Shown here: positions 1 through 9,490 of the stretch, in pieces
How the letters are laid out: each line of letters starts with the position of its first letter
Position numbering within the stretch: the stretch's first letter is position 1
Origin: Solirubrobacterales bacterium
Lineage (GTDB): Bacteria; Actinomycetota; Thermoleophilia; Solirubrobacterales; 70-9
Direction: 5' to 3'
Length of the DNA stretch: 37,514 nucleotides
Assembly (NCBI GenBank): GCA_009379895.1
Contig: WHSW01000013.1
Span: forward strand, 1-37,514
Translations under genes and position numbers: made by a program
The notes under the pieces: model-generated
Told to the model about the DNA's origin: nothing
Seen by the model: only the letters and a program-made list of their open reading frames with translations
Databases searched by the model: none

Positions 1-702
1 CGGGCCGGGCCCCGCGCCGGGGCGCACGGCGCCGAGCAATCGGCGCAGCTCACCGAGCGCGTCGCGGCCGGCCCGCTCGATCGATCGCAGCGCCGAGCGT
101 GCCTGATCGGGGCGGGCCTCGAAGACGTCGTCGGCCGCGGAGGCCTGAACGACGATCACCGAGACGCTGTGCGCGATCACGTCATGCAGCTCGCGGGCGA
201 TGCGCGCCTGCTCCTCGCTCACGGCGCGCCGCGCGGCCTCGTCGATCGCCACCCGCCGGTTGCGCGCCGCCTCGCCGAGTGCCCACGCGCCGACCGCGAT
301 CGCCATCGTGAACACGGTGTCGTCGACGCTGGTGGTGAAGAAGTTCGTCGCCGCGAGCGCCATCAACGCCGCGAGCCCGACGAGCGACACCCGCGGCGGT
401 CGAGCCGCCGCCAGCGACCCGACCGCGAACAGCCCCGCGATCGGCAGCACGACCTCCGGGACGATCAGCTGGAAGCCGAGCCCGGCCACGACGGCGACGG
501 CCATCATCAGCTCCGGGCGTTGGCGGCGCCATCGCAGCGCCCCGCCCTGAACGACGGCGAGCGCAAGGCCGAGGAGCAGCGCCGGCCACGACGTGGGGGT
601 CGCCTGCTCGTCGAGGACGACGAGAACGAGGAACAGGCCGACCCCCCACGGGATCACGATGTTGGCGAGGCGCTCCAGGTGCCTGCGAGACGGGGCGCGC
701 AT
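1..702 (-). CDS. Sensor histidine kinase, NarL/HisKA_3 type (C-terminus cut off by the window edge)
   Basis: Only the first 234 codons are in the window. The frame stays open to base 1, so the ATPase domain lies outside. The N-terminus is hydrophobic, with about four membrane segments over residues 15-130 and no large extracellular loop. It is followed by a HisKA_3 dimerisation box, EEQARIARELHDVIAHSVSV, with the phospho-acceptor His in the RELHDVIAHS context. This is the architecture of NarL-family kinases that sense through the membrane and pass phosphate to a LuxR-type response regulator, presumably encoded just outside. The ATG at 702 is the only ATG, GTG or TTG between the upstream in-frame stop and the first membrane segment. 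It is divergent from the crotonase gene. Family is certain; signal unknown. Confidence 0.9.
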   Translation of the reverse strand, partial: MRAPSRRHLERLANIVIPWGVGLFLVLVVLDEQATPTSWPALLLGLALAVVQGGALRWRRQRPELMMAVAVVAGLGFQLIVPEVVLPIAGLFAVGSLAAARPPRVSLVGLAALMALAATNFFTTSVDDTVFTMAIAVGAWALGEAARNRRVAIDEAARRAVSEEQARIARELHDVIAHSVSVIVVQASAADDVFEARPDQARSALRSIERAGRDALGELRRLLGAVRPGAGPGP

Positions 703-856
703 GCGCCGATCGTCGCCGATCGCGGCCGCTACCGCATCGGTCCTGAGGATGAGAACGTCCCGCGCGTCGCGTCATGAGCCCTGCTCTTTCGCCTTGTCGG
801 GGTTCGAGAGGCGCACCTCGTGGCCGGCGGCTTCGATCGCGATAGCTTCCCTGGCC

Positions 857-1777
857 GTGGAGAGGCTGGACACGATGACGTATGCGCGCGAGGGGCGAAT
901 CGCCCGGATCACGCTGGATCGACCCGAGCGCGGCAACGCGATCACGCTCGAGATGCCGCGCGAGCTCGCCGCCTGCGTCGAGCGCGCCAACCTCGACCCC
1001 GAGGCCCACGTGATCGCGCTGGCCGGCAACGGGTCGGGGTTCTGCGGGGGCTATGACCTCGCCTCGGCCGAGGGCCTGGGCTCGGGCGAGGAAATGCCCG
1101 AGGAGGGACGATCGCCGGGTTCACCGCTCGATCCGGCCACGATCGCCGCCAACCACGACCCGAACGGCACCTGGGACCCGGTCGTCGATTACCAGATGAT
1201 GTCGCGCAACGTGCGCGGCTTCATGTCGCTGTACTGGTCGGAGAAGCCCGTGATCTGCAAGGTGCACGGCTATTGCGTCGCCGGGGGCACCGACATGGCG
1301 CTCTGCTCCGACCTGCTGGTGGTCGAGGACCGGGCGAAGATCGGCTACCCGCCGGCGCGCGTCTGGGGGGTTCCGACGACGGCGCTCTGGGCGCACCGGA
1401 TCGGCCCCGAGCGGGCCAAGCGCCTGTTGCTCACCGGGGACTCGATCTCGGGCGTGCGCGCCGTGGAGTGGGGGCTGGCGAGCGAGTCGGCCCCGGCGGC
1501 GGAGCTCGAGGCGCGCTTCGAGTCGCTGGTCGAGCGGGTCGCGCGCCTGCCCGTCAACCAGCTCGTCATGCACAAGCTGCTCGTCAACCAGGCCGTGGCG
1601 TCTCAGGGGCTCGCGGCCAGCCAGGCGCTCGGCACGTTCCTCGACGGCATCGCCCGCCACACTCCCGAGGGCTTCGAGTTCCAGCGCCGCGCGTCGGAGG
1701 CGGGGTTCAAGGCGGCGGTCCGCGAGCGCGACGAGCCGTTCGGCGACCTCGGGCGCCCGGGACGGACCGCTCAGTAG
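857..1777 (+). CDS. Crotonase / enoyl-CoA hydratase-isomerase family protein
   Basis: A 306-aa crotonase-fold protein, probably acting on an acyl-CoA. The opening GRIARITLDRPERGNAI and the oxyanion-hole segments GSGFCGGYDL and HGYCVAGGTDMALCSDL are clear. The two catalytic acids of classical enoyl-CoA hydratase are altered: the first Glu is Asp (GGTDMA) and the second is Pro (GYPPARVWG where hydratases have a P-E pair). Water addition to a 2-enoyl-CoA is therefore doubtful, and an isomerase, hydrolase or other crotonase reaction is possible. I chose GTG 857 because family members carry about a dozen residues before the G-R-I/V-A strand, and a TAGCTT hexamer at 843-848 lies 8 nt upstream (leaderless pattern). 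ATG 875, with GGAGAGG at 859-865, is the alternative. Confidence 0.9.
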   Translation: MERLDTMTYAREGRIARITLDRPERGNAITLEMPRELAACVERANLDPEAHVIALAGNGSGFCGGYDLASAEGLGSGEEMPEEGRSPGSPLDPATIAANHDPNGTWDPVVDYQMMSRNVRGFMSLYWSEKPVICKVHGYCVAGGTDMALCSDLLVVEDRAKIGYPPARVWGVPTTALWAHRIGPERAKRLLLTGDSISGVRAVEWGLASESAPAAELEARFESLVERVARLPVNQLVMHKLLVNQAVASQGLAASQALGTFLDGIARHTPEGFEFQRRASEAGFKAAVRERDEPFGDLGRPGRTAQ

Positions 1778-1778
1778 C

Positions 1779-1815
1779 GGGCGAGTTGTGGTCGCATAGC
1801 GGTCACAAGTCGCCC
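1779..1815. terminator. Bidirectional terminator-like hairpin
   Basis: GGGCGA and TTGTG at 1779-1790 pair with CACAA and TCGCCC at 1804-1815, with one G-G mismatch. The inside continues as GTCGC-ATA-GCGGT, giving about 16 pairs and a three-base loop. It begins two bases after the crotonase stop codon and lies before the end of the convergent VanZ gene, where a shared terminator is expected. There is no U-tract. Confidence 0.6.
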
Positions 1816-1819
1816 CGCC

Positions 1820-2173
1820 TCAGTGGCGCCTGGGCGCGAACCGGCGCACGAGCGTCAGCGCCGCGGCGATCCCAATCGCGTCGACGAGCACATCGAGCGG
1901 ATCGGAGTCCCGGCCCTCGACGAAGCTCTGGTGATACTCGTCGGCGATCGCGTAGGCGAGCGAGATCGCGGCCGCGACGAGCAGCCCGCGAGCCCCGAGG
2001 GCCGGTGCCAGCGCCCACGCCCAGAGCGCCGCGAGCAGCGCGTACTCGCTGAAGTGGGCGATCACCCGCGTGAAGGCGGGCAGCTCGGGCCCGACGCTGC
2101 GCTGCGCCGAGAGGTAGAAGATCAGCGCCATCAGCGCCAGGGGCGCGGCCAGGCGGGGAAGCGCCGCGCTCAC
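1820..2173 (-). CDS. VanZ-like family membrane protein
   Basis: A small integral membrane protein (117 aa from GTG 2173) with the VanZ-like signature: FYLSAQRS after the first helix, HFSEYALLAALWAWAL, then ADEYHQSFVEGRDSDPLDVLVDAIG. The Y-H-Q-x-F and D-x-x-D-x-x-x-D residues are the conserved face of the family. VanZ gives low-level teicoplanin resistance in enterococci; the many chromosomal relatives have no settled biochemical role, so none is assigned. The frame also opens at GTG 2233, but the extra 20 residues come from arginine/serine-rich DNA resembling repeated words seen elsewhere in the window, so I prefer 2173. It is last in the minus-strand run behind pyk. Confidence 0.8.
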   Translation of the reverse strand: MSAALPRLAAPLALMALIFYLSAQRSVGPELPAFTRVIAHFSEYALLAALWAWALAPALGARGLLVAAAISLAYAIADEYHQSFVEGRDSDPLDVLVDAIGIAAALTLVRRFAPRRH

Positions 2174-2366
2174 AATCCGTCGGCTCGCGCTCCGCGCCCA
2201 ACCACTGCTCCCTTGGTCTCGCTCCGCGCTCACATGTGCTCAGCGCGGCGGCCCTGGAGCGTCCGCGAGCCTGGGTGTCAGGGGGCTGCCGTCGCGGGTC
2301 TGCGCGGGGGTGCCCATCGACCCCGCCTCGGCCTCGATCGCGCTCATCGCCGTCAGCCTCTCACGT

Positions 2367-3788
2367 TCACGGCACCCGGTGGATCTCGAACAGGTTGGTG
2401 CCCAGCTCCTGCTCGGGCAGCCCGGCGGTGATCCCGATCAGGTCGCCCGAGCCGGCGACGCCGCACTCGCGCGCCAGCTCCGCGCACTCGGCGATCAGCG
2501 CGGTGATCCCGTCCCAGTCGTCGGCCAGCACGCACTGGACCCCGAACAGCAGGTTGAGGCGACGGACGGTCTCGATCCGCGGCGAGACCGCCAGCACCGG
2601 CACCCGTGGCCGGTGCGCGGAGACCAGTCGCGCGGTGCGTCCGCTGCGAGTCGGGACGACAAGCGCGGCGAGGCCGAGCGTGTAGGTCGAGCCGACCGCC
2701 GCCCGGGCGACCGAGCTGGCGACGTCGGAGGGATCGTCGCCGGCGCGGTTGAAGACCCAATCGCCGTAGGGCAGATCGGTCTCGGTCTCGCGGGCGATGC
2801 GGTCCATCACCCGCACCGCCTCGACCGGGTACTCGCCGACCGCCGTCTCCTCGGAGAGCATCACCGCGTCGGTGCCCTGGTAGATCGCGTTGGCGACGTC
2901 GGAGACCTCGGCCCGGGTGGGGCGAGGGGAGGCGGTCATCGAGGCGAGCATCTGGGTCGCGGTGATCGTCGGCACCGAGTGGTGCCCGGCGAGCGCCAGC
3001 AGGCGCTTCTGGGCCGTCGGCACCTTCTCGAGCTCCAGCTCGATGCCGAGGTCGCCGCGGGCGACCATGACCCCCGCGGTGACCGCCTTGATGATCTCCT
3101 CGGCGCGCTCGATCGCCTGCGGCTTCTCGATCTTGGCGATCACCGGGATGTCCGCGCCCGAGGTCCGCACGCGGCGCTCGACCGCGGTCACGTCCTCGGC
3201 TCGGCGCACGAAGGAGATCGCGAGCAGGTCGATCCGCTGGGCGACCGCGAAGTCGACCCATTCGAGGTCCTCGCGCCCGGCGGCCGGCAGAGACACCTCG
3301 GCGCCGGGCAGGTTGAGGCCCTGGTGGGAGGCGATCGGCCCCCCGACCTCGACCGTGCAGCGGACCTCGTCGGCGCCGCAGGCGTCGATCCGCAGGCGGA
3401 GCCGCCCGTCCGCCAGGTAGACGAGGTTGCCGGGCGAGCACGCCGCCGGAAGCCCCTCGTAGCTGACCGACAGCCGCTCCGGCGAGCCGACGACCGGCTC
3501 TGTGGTCAGCGTCACCTCGCTGCCCGTTCGCAGCCCGATCAGCCCGTCGGCGACCTCGCCGATGCGCAGCTTCGGGCCCGGCAGGTCGCCGAGGATCCCG
3601 ACCTGCTTGCCGGTTCGCTCCGCCGCCTCGCGCGCCATCGCGACGTTTTCGGCATGCATCGCGCGGGTGGCGTGCGCGAAGTTGAAGCGGAACACGTCGA
3701 CGCCCGCCTCGATCAGCTCGACCATGCGCTCGGTGGTCCGCGTCGCGGGGCCGATCGTGGCGACGATCTTGGTCCGGCGGTGGCTCAT
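2367..3788 (-). CDS. pyk: Pyruvate kinase
   Basis: 473 aa, the usual length of a bacterial pyruvate kinase, converting phosphoenolpyruvate and ADP to pyruvate and ATP in the cytosol. Landmarks in order: RRTKIVATIGPAT at the start, a B-domain insert around residues 70-165, SFVRRAEDV, IAKIEKPQAIE with the catalytic Lys, MVARGDLGIEL with the metal-binding Asp, ATQMLASM, PTRAEVSDVANAI, and a C-terminal alpha/beta domain. Residues around the monovalent-cation site are unusual: NFAHA where K+-dependent enzymes have NFSHG, and DLPGPKLR where they have DTKGPEIR (see findings). ATG 3788 has GAGG 8 nt upstream. It lies 66 nt behind the P-type ATPase gene in the same direction, probably one transcript. 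Confidence 0.97.
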   Translation of the reverse strand: MSHRRTKIVATIGPATRTTERMVELIEAGVDVFRFNFAHATRAMHAENVAMAREAAERTGKQVGILGDLPGPKLRIGEVADGLIGLRTGSEVTLTTEPVVGSPERLSVSYEGLPAACSPGNLVYLADGRLRLRIDACGADEVRCTVEVGGPIASHQGLNLPGAEVSLPAAGREDLEWVDFAVAQRIDLLAISFVRRAEDVTAVERRVRTSGADIPVIAKIEKPQAIERAEEIIKAVTAGVMVARGDLGIELELEKVPTAQKRLLALAGHHSVPTITATQMLASMTASPRPTRAEVSDVANAIYQGTDAVMLSEETAVGEYPVEAVRVMDRIARETETDLPYGDWVFNRAGDDPSDVASSVARAAVGSTYTLGLAALVVPTRSGRTARLVSAHRPRVPVLAVSPRIETVRRLNLLFGVQCVLADDWDGITALIAECAELARECGVAGSGDLIGITAGLPEQELGTNLFEIHRVP

Positions 3789-3854
3789 TTGCGCCGCCTC
3801 ATGGCAGCGGCCTCAACGGCGGCCGGATTCGGCTTCGTCCTGTCGGACTCCGCC

Positions 3855-6359
3855 TCATGGTCGCGGCATCCTCTCGGTGGGGGAGGCGGTCGTCGGCGCC
3901 TCGTCGACGGCGTCGAACTCGCCGGTTCGTGGCCGGTGGGTGGGAGCCGGCCCGTCGTCCTCGACGTCGGCGCCCTCGGGCAGCTCGAGCCGCTGCACGT
4001 AGGGCAGCTGCCAGGCGGCGCCGGCGAGCCCGAGGCCGATCGCCACGCAGGCGAGCGAGAGGAACCACTGACCGCCCGAGAGCAGCGCGAGGTCGAAGAA
4101 CTCGCGCACTGGGGCCGCGGCGAGGATCAGGGCGAAGATCGCCCCCAGGCCGGCGACCAGCGCGAGCATGTAGCTCTGGATCGTGATGTGCTCGCGGCCG
4201 GGGCCGCGCTCGAGCAGGACGATGAAGCAGAGCCCGAGCACGATCAGCGTCGTGGTCGCCGCGGTGCGTCCCTCGTCGAGCGAGCCGCCGAATACCGTGT
4301 CGACGAGGAAGATCGAGAGCAGCGAGGCGATCCCCATCGCGATCCCGGCCGGGAAGGCGAACGCCGCCAGCGCGCGCAGCAGCCGCCCGCGATAGAGCGG
4401 GCCCTCGCTCGGCGCCAGGGCGAGCACGAACGAGGGCACGCCGATCGTCAGGAAGGCGGCGACGGTGAGCTGGCGGGGCAGGAACGGGAAGGTGAAGTCG
4501 AAGATCGCCGCGAGCAGGATCAAGAAGCCGGCGTAGGTTGACTTGGTCAGGTACAGGCGCCCGAGGCGATGGATGTTGCGCGCGATCCGCCGCCCCTCGG
4601 TGACCGCGCGGGGCAGCATCGAGAACTGGTCGCGGAGCAGGACGATGTCGGAGATCCCCTTGGTGATCTGGCTGCCGGAGCCCATCGCCACGGCGAGGCG
4701 GGCCTGCTTGAGCGCCGGGACGTCGTTGACCCCGTCGCCGATCATCGCCACGAAGCGCCCGCGGTCGGCGAGCGCGGCGACCAGCGCCTTCTTCTGCTCG
4801 GGGGTGATCCGGGCGAAGATCGTGTGGCGGTCCGCCGCCTGGGCGAGGCCGCCCTTGTCGGAGGGGAGCTGCGGGCCCTCGATCACGGGCGCGTCGGCCG
4901 CCACACCGACGGCGTGGGCGACGGCGGTCACCGTCTCTCGGGCGTCGCCCGAGATCAGCTTCAGGTCGACCTGCTGCGCGCGCATGTAGGCGATCGTCTC
5001 GGCGGCGTCGGGGCGCAGCGTCTCCTCGAGCACGACCAGCGCTCGCGCCTCGAGCCGCGGCGGCGGCTCGGCAGCCGGGTCGGTGGGGAGCCCGCCACGG
5101 GCCTCGCCGAAGGCGATCACCCGGCGGCCGGCACGGGTGTGCTCGGCGAGCGCACGTTGCAGGCCGTCGGGCAGGTCCAGCGCGCCGGCCTGGGCGAGGA
5201 CGTCCGGCGCGCCGATCACGTAGCTCGAGCCGCCCACGGTCAGCCCGCTCCACTTCCACGCCGACGAGAACGGGACCTCCGCGGTCGCCGGCTCGGGGCG
5301 CGCCGGGTAGCGCTCGGCGATCGTCTCGAGGGTCCGGTTGCGCTCCCCGGCCGAGGCGGCGAAGGTCCCCAGGGCACGTTCGGCGGCGGCCGCATCGGCT
5401 CGGTCGGCAACCGCGACCTCGACCAGCTTCAGGGTCCCGTCGGTGAGCGTGCCCGTCTTGTCGACGCAGATCGTGTCGACCGCGGCCAGCGCCTCGGTGG
5501 CGGCCATCTGCTGGACGAGGGTGTTCTGGCGCGCCAGTCGCACCGCGGCGACCGCCAGCGTGACGCTCATCAGCAGCACCAGCCCCTCCGGGATCAGGGT
5601 GACCAGGCCGGCGGTGGCCTCCTGGGCGGCTTCGCGGAACGCCTTGTCGTGGAGCGTGAAGCCGACCAGGACGATGATCGCGATCGGCACGAGGGCCATC
5701 GTCGTCGCCCGCAGCACGGTGTTGACCTCGACCTGCAGCGGCGACGGCGGGTGGCGGAACTGGCGCGCCTCGCCCGCGATCTGCTCGGCGTAGCTCTCCT
5801 CGCGCACCGCGTCGACCTCGTAGTGCCCGGAGCCCGAGACCACGAACGATCCCGAGAGCATGCGGTCGCGCTCGCCCTTTCCGATCCCATCCGACTCGCC
5901 GGTGAGCAGCGACTCGTCGACGGTCAGCCCGCGCGACTCGACCACCGGCCCGTCGGCGACCAGCTGGTCGCCCGGCTCGACGCGCACGATGTCGCCGGGG
6001 ACGACCTCCTCGGCGCGTAGCTCGACCAGGCGCCCATCGCGGATCACCTTCGCCCGCGGGGCGACCAGCAGGGCGAGCTGGTCGAGGGTCTCCTTGGCCT
6101 TCAGCTCCTGGCGGATCCCGATCGCCGAGTTGACGATCGCGATCAGCCCGAAGAGCGCGTCCGCCCACAGCCCCAGTGAGAGGATGAGCACGAAGAAGAC
6201 GCCGATGATCGCGTTGAACAGCGTCAGCACGTTGGCGGCGACGATGCTGGCCACCGAGCGACTGCTGGGCGGCTCGGGCTCGCCCAGGCGGGCGAGCCGC
6301 CGCTCCGCCTCGGCGCCCGTCAATCCCTGGGTCAGCGAGGCCGCCTCCACGCGTTCCAT
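3855..6359 (-). CDS. Cation-transporting P-type ATPase, CtpE/CaxP-like
   Basis: An 834-aa P-type ATPase of the plasma membrane. In order: actuator domain with TGES at 153-156, helix 4 with IPEGL at 256-260, phosphorylation motif DKTGT at 300-304, a compact nucleotide-binding domain, SGDA at 470-473, hinge GDGVND at 541-546, then about six C-terminal helices and a charged tail from about residue 780. There is no N-terminal heavy-metal domain and no CPx motif. The PEGL helix 4, short N-domain and PSFVLALAPSEGP segment in helix 6 point to the subgroup with mycobacterial CtpE and pneumococcal CaxP, which move Ca2+; Ca2+ here is inference. It sits between the exported-protein gene (37-nt gap) and pyk (66-nt gap) on the same strand. 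Confidence 0.93.
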   Translation of the reverse strand: MERVEAASLTQGLTGAEAERRLARLGEPEPPSSRSVASIVAANVLTLFNAIIGVFFVLILSLGLWADALFGLIAIVNSAIGIRQELKAKETLDQLALLVAPRAKVIRDGRLVELRAEEVVPGDIVRVEPGDQLVADGPVVESRGLTVDESLLTGESDGIGKGERDRMLSGSFVVSGSGHYEVDAVREESYAEQIAGEARQFRHPPSPLQVEVNTVLRATTMALVPIAIIVLVGFTLHDKAFREAAQEATAGLVTLIPEGLVLLMSVTLAVAAVRLARQNTLVQQMAATEALAAVDTICVDKTGTLTDGTLKLVEVAVADRADAAAAERALGTFAASAGERNRTLETIAERYPARPEPATAEVPFSSAWKWSGLTVGGSSYVIGAPDVLAQAGALDLPDGLQRALAEHTRAGRRVIAFGEARGGLPTDPAAEPPPRLEARALVVLEETLRPDAAETIAYMRAQQVDLKLISGDARETVTAVAHAVGVAADAPVIEGPQLPSDKGGLAQAADRHTIFARITPEQKKALVAALADRGRFVAMIGDGVNDVPALKQARLAVAMGSGSQITKGISDIVLLRDQFSMLPRAVTEGRRIARNIHRLGRLYLTKSTYAGFLILLAAIFDFTFPFLPRQLTVAAFLTIGVPSFVLALAPSEGPLYRGRLLRALAAFAFPAGIAMGIASLLSIFLVDTVFGGSLDEGRTAATTTLIVLGLCFIVLLERGPGREHITIQSYMLALVAGLGAIFALILAAAPVREFFDLALLSGGQWFLSLACVAIGLGLAGAAWQLPYVQRLELPEGADVEDDGPAPTHRPRTGEFDAVDEAPTTASPTERMPRP

Positions 6360-6396
6360 ATAAACAGAGCGGGCGGGCAGCGACCCGGGGCCGACC

Positions 6397-7359
6397 CTAC
6401 TCGTAGACGATCAGCTCGGGGGCCGGGCGCAGGCGCAGGACCTCCTCGGGCTTCATCAGGCCGAGGTCCTCGCCGTAGAAGAGCTTGAAGCCCGAGTGCA
6501 GACGCGCCCCGCGATGCGGTCGCAGGTCGCGGTACTTGGCGACCTTGTTGGCTCGATCGCCGAAGCCGTCGACGTTGATCACCGTTGCCAGCCCGGGCCG
6601 CGCCTCGAGCTCGCCGCGGCGAGCGATCATCCCGGCCGTGAACTGGTGGACGACGAACAGCTTCTCGGGCAGACGGCGCCGCTCGACCAGCGCCGCGAGG
6701 CGCGCCGAGATCTCGTTCACGGTCGCGGCGTCGACCGAGCCGATCACCTGCCCTGGCACCTCGCCGGGCCCGACGTGCCATTCGGGGTCGAGCGCGAGCC
6801 CGACGTCGGGCTCGCGCAGGTAGGGGCGCAGGCGGGCGATCTCGTCGGCGAAGTCCGCGGCCCCGGGCTGGACGTCGAGGAGCAGCAGCGCGCGCCGCCG
6901 CCTCGCCTCGGCGAGGTAGCGGCGGATCACCGCGTGGGGTTGGCGCAGGCGATAGCTACCGTCATCGCCCGGATCCGAGGCCGCGATCGAGGCCAGGAGC
7001 TCGAGTACCGGCATCACCGGACGATCGCCCTCACGATAGGCGCGCGCCTGCTCGAGCAGGCGGGCCGAGGCCCGGCGCGGCGTGCCGATGCCCAGTGCGC
7101 CGAGCTCGCGGCTCTGCGGGGCGCCGTAGAAGGCGACCAGGCGGTAGTCGGGGAGCAGGTCGCGCCCGCCGCGGGGAAGCTGGGGGAGGGCCGCGGCCGC
7201 CGCGTCGTCGGCGCCGCCGCTCGCGCCCCCGTTCCCGGCGAGGATCGCGCCGCCGCCGAACGCGGCAGCGGCGAGCAGCGCGACCGCCGCGGCGCCCAGG
7301 CGCCGGCGGCGAAGGGTCGCGCGCCGCCGCCGCGATTCGGGCCGGCGCCGTTTCCGCAC
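6397..7359 (-). CDS. Membrane-anchored or exported protein, possible TIM-barrel fold, unknown function
   Basis: 320 aa from GTG 7359. An arginine-rich N-terminus of about 20 residues is followed by one hydrophobic helix (about 21-45) and a Gly/Ala/Asp linker, so the bulk lies outside the membrane. The soluble part starts near LPDYRLVAFYGAP and alternates strands ending in acidic or aromatic residues with helices: RPVMPVLELLAS, ALLLLDVQPG, VGLALDPEWHVGP, LFVVHQFTAGMI, LATVINVDGFG, LHSGFKLFYGEDLG. That spacing resembles a (beta/alpha)8 barrel, possibly glycosidase-like, but I recognise no named family. A TATAGA hexamer at 7371-7366 lies 6 nt upstream of the GTG. It is the first gene of the minus-strand run with the P-type ATPase and pyk. 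Confidence 0.75.
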   Translation of the reverse strand: MRKRRRPESRRRRATLRRRRLGAAAVALLAAAAFGGGAILAGNGGASGGADDAAAAALPQLPRGGRDLLPDYRLVAFYGAPQSRELGALGIGTPRRASARLLEQARAYREGDRPVMPVLELLASIAASDPGDDGSYRLRQPHAVIRRYLAEARRRRALLLLDVQPGAADFADEIARLRPYLREPDVGLALDPEWHVGPGEVPGQVIGSVDAATVNEISARLAALVERRRLPEKLFVVHQFTAGMIARRGELEARPGLATVINVDGFGDRANKVAKYRDLRPHRGARLHSGFKLFYGEDLGLMKPEEVLRLRPAPELIVYE

Positions 7360-7473
7360 GGTCCATCTATACCCGACCGCGCCGGGCCCACCCGCGCCCG
7401 GCCGCCGGCGGGCCGTGGCGCCGGGGCCGCGGGCCGCCCCACCGCGCATGCGCCCAACCCACCATCAACCGTC

Positions 7474-7479
7474 TAGGAT
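7474..7479 (+). promoter_or_regulatory. -10 element of the quaternary-amine transporter operon
   Basis: TAGGAT lies 8 nt upstream of GTG 7488, in the spacing seen before many genes here. No good -35 is visible. If used, transcription would start at or next to GTG 7488. Confidence 0.5.
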
Positions 7480-7487
7480 CGTCGGCG

Positions 7488-8675
<1,188 letters not shown>

Positions 8676-8683
8676 GGGCCCGG

Positions 8684-9490
8684 ATGCTGGTCGCGCTCGC
8701 CACGCTGGCTCCGATCGCCCAGGGCAGCGGCGGGTTCGTCCGCGAGCCCGACGACGCCGCCACCAACTGCGTCGCCGAGAACACCACCGTCTGCGTCGGC
8801 TGGGCGATCGACAACATCGATCGCTACGTGACGCCGACGCTCCAGCACCTGGAGATGGTCGTGCTCTCGGTCGTCTTCGGGTTCGCGATCGCGTTCGCGA
8901 TGGCGCTCCTCTCGCACCGGCGGCGCTGGCTCGTGCCCGGCTTCACCGGCGTCACCGGGGTGCTCTACACCCTGCCGAGCATCGCGCTCTTCTCCCTGCT
9001 GCTGCCGGTCACCGGTCGCGGGACCGCGACCGCGGTGATCGCCCTCACCCTCTACACGCTGCAGATCATCTACCGCAACATCGTCACCGGGCTCTCCAAC
9101 GTGCCCGGTGAGGCCAGGGACGCCGGGCGCGGGATGGGGATGACCGACCGCCAGCTGCTCTGGCGGGTCGAGCTGCCGCTGGCCGTGCCGGAGATCGTCG
9201 CCGGGCTGCGGATCGCGACCGTCTCGACGGTGGCGATCGCGACCCTGGCGATTTTCGCCGGCGCCGGTGGGCTGGGCGCCGAGATCTACAACAACATCAC
9301 CTTCAAGACCGGGATCGTCGTCTGTGGGGCGATCGCGATCGCGATGGCGATCGTCCTCGACGCCCTGCTCTTCCTGGCCCAGGCGCGCCTGGTCCGGTGG
9401 CGGCGACAAACGCCCACGGTCGCGGGGCCCCCGGGCCGCTTCGCGGGGTTCTTCCGCCGCCTGCTGGGACCGATCGGGGCCCGCCCATGA
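8684..9490 (+). CDS. Quaternary-amine ABC importer, permease (OpuCB/ProW-like)
   Basis: 268-aa inner-membrane permease. A first helix (MLVALATLAPIAQG) leads to an extracytoplasmic loop with two cysteines, then the BPD_transp_1 domain with about five helices. The cytoplasmic coupling loop reads NVPGEARDAGRGMGMTDRQLLWRVELPLAVPEI, the EAA-type motif that docks on the ATPase. The terminal segment LGAEIYNNITFKTG is typical of betaine-type permeases. It is the second operon gene: the start is 8 nt after the ATPase stop and the TGA overlaps the next gene's ATG (ATGA). Two permeases of similar size make the heterodimeric channel of OpuC-type systems. Confidence 0.94.
   Translation: MLVALATLAPIAQGSGGFVREPDDAATNCVAENTTVCVGWAIDNIDRYVTPTLQHLEMVVLSVVFGFAIAFAMALLSHRRRWLVPGFTGVTGVLYTLPSIALFSLLLPVTGRGTATAVIALTLYTLQIIYRNIVTGLSNVPGEARDAGRGMGMTDRQLLWRVELPLAVPEIVAGLRIATVSTVAIATLAIFAGAGGLGAEIYNNITFKTGIVVCGAIAIAMAIVLDALLFLAQARLVRWRRQTPTVAGPPGRFAGFFRRLLGPIGARP

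Noticed and set aside
2310-4541. 743-codon plus-strand open frame antisense to pyk and the P-type ATPase
   Set aside because: Composition is Gly/Arg/Asp/His-rich without domains, and it is a mirror of strongly conserved genes on the other strand; long shadow frames are expected at this GC content.
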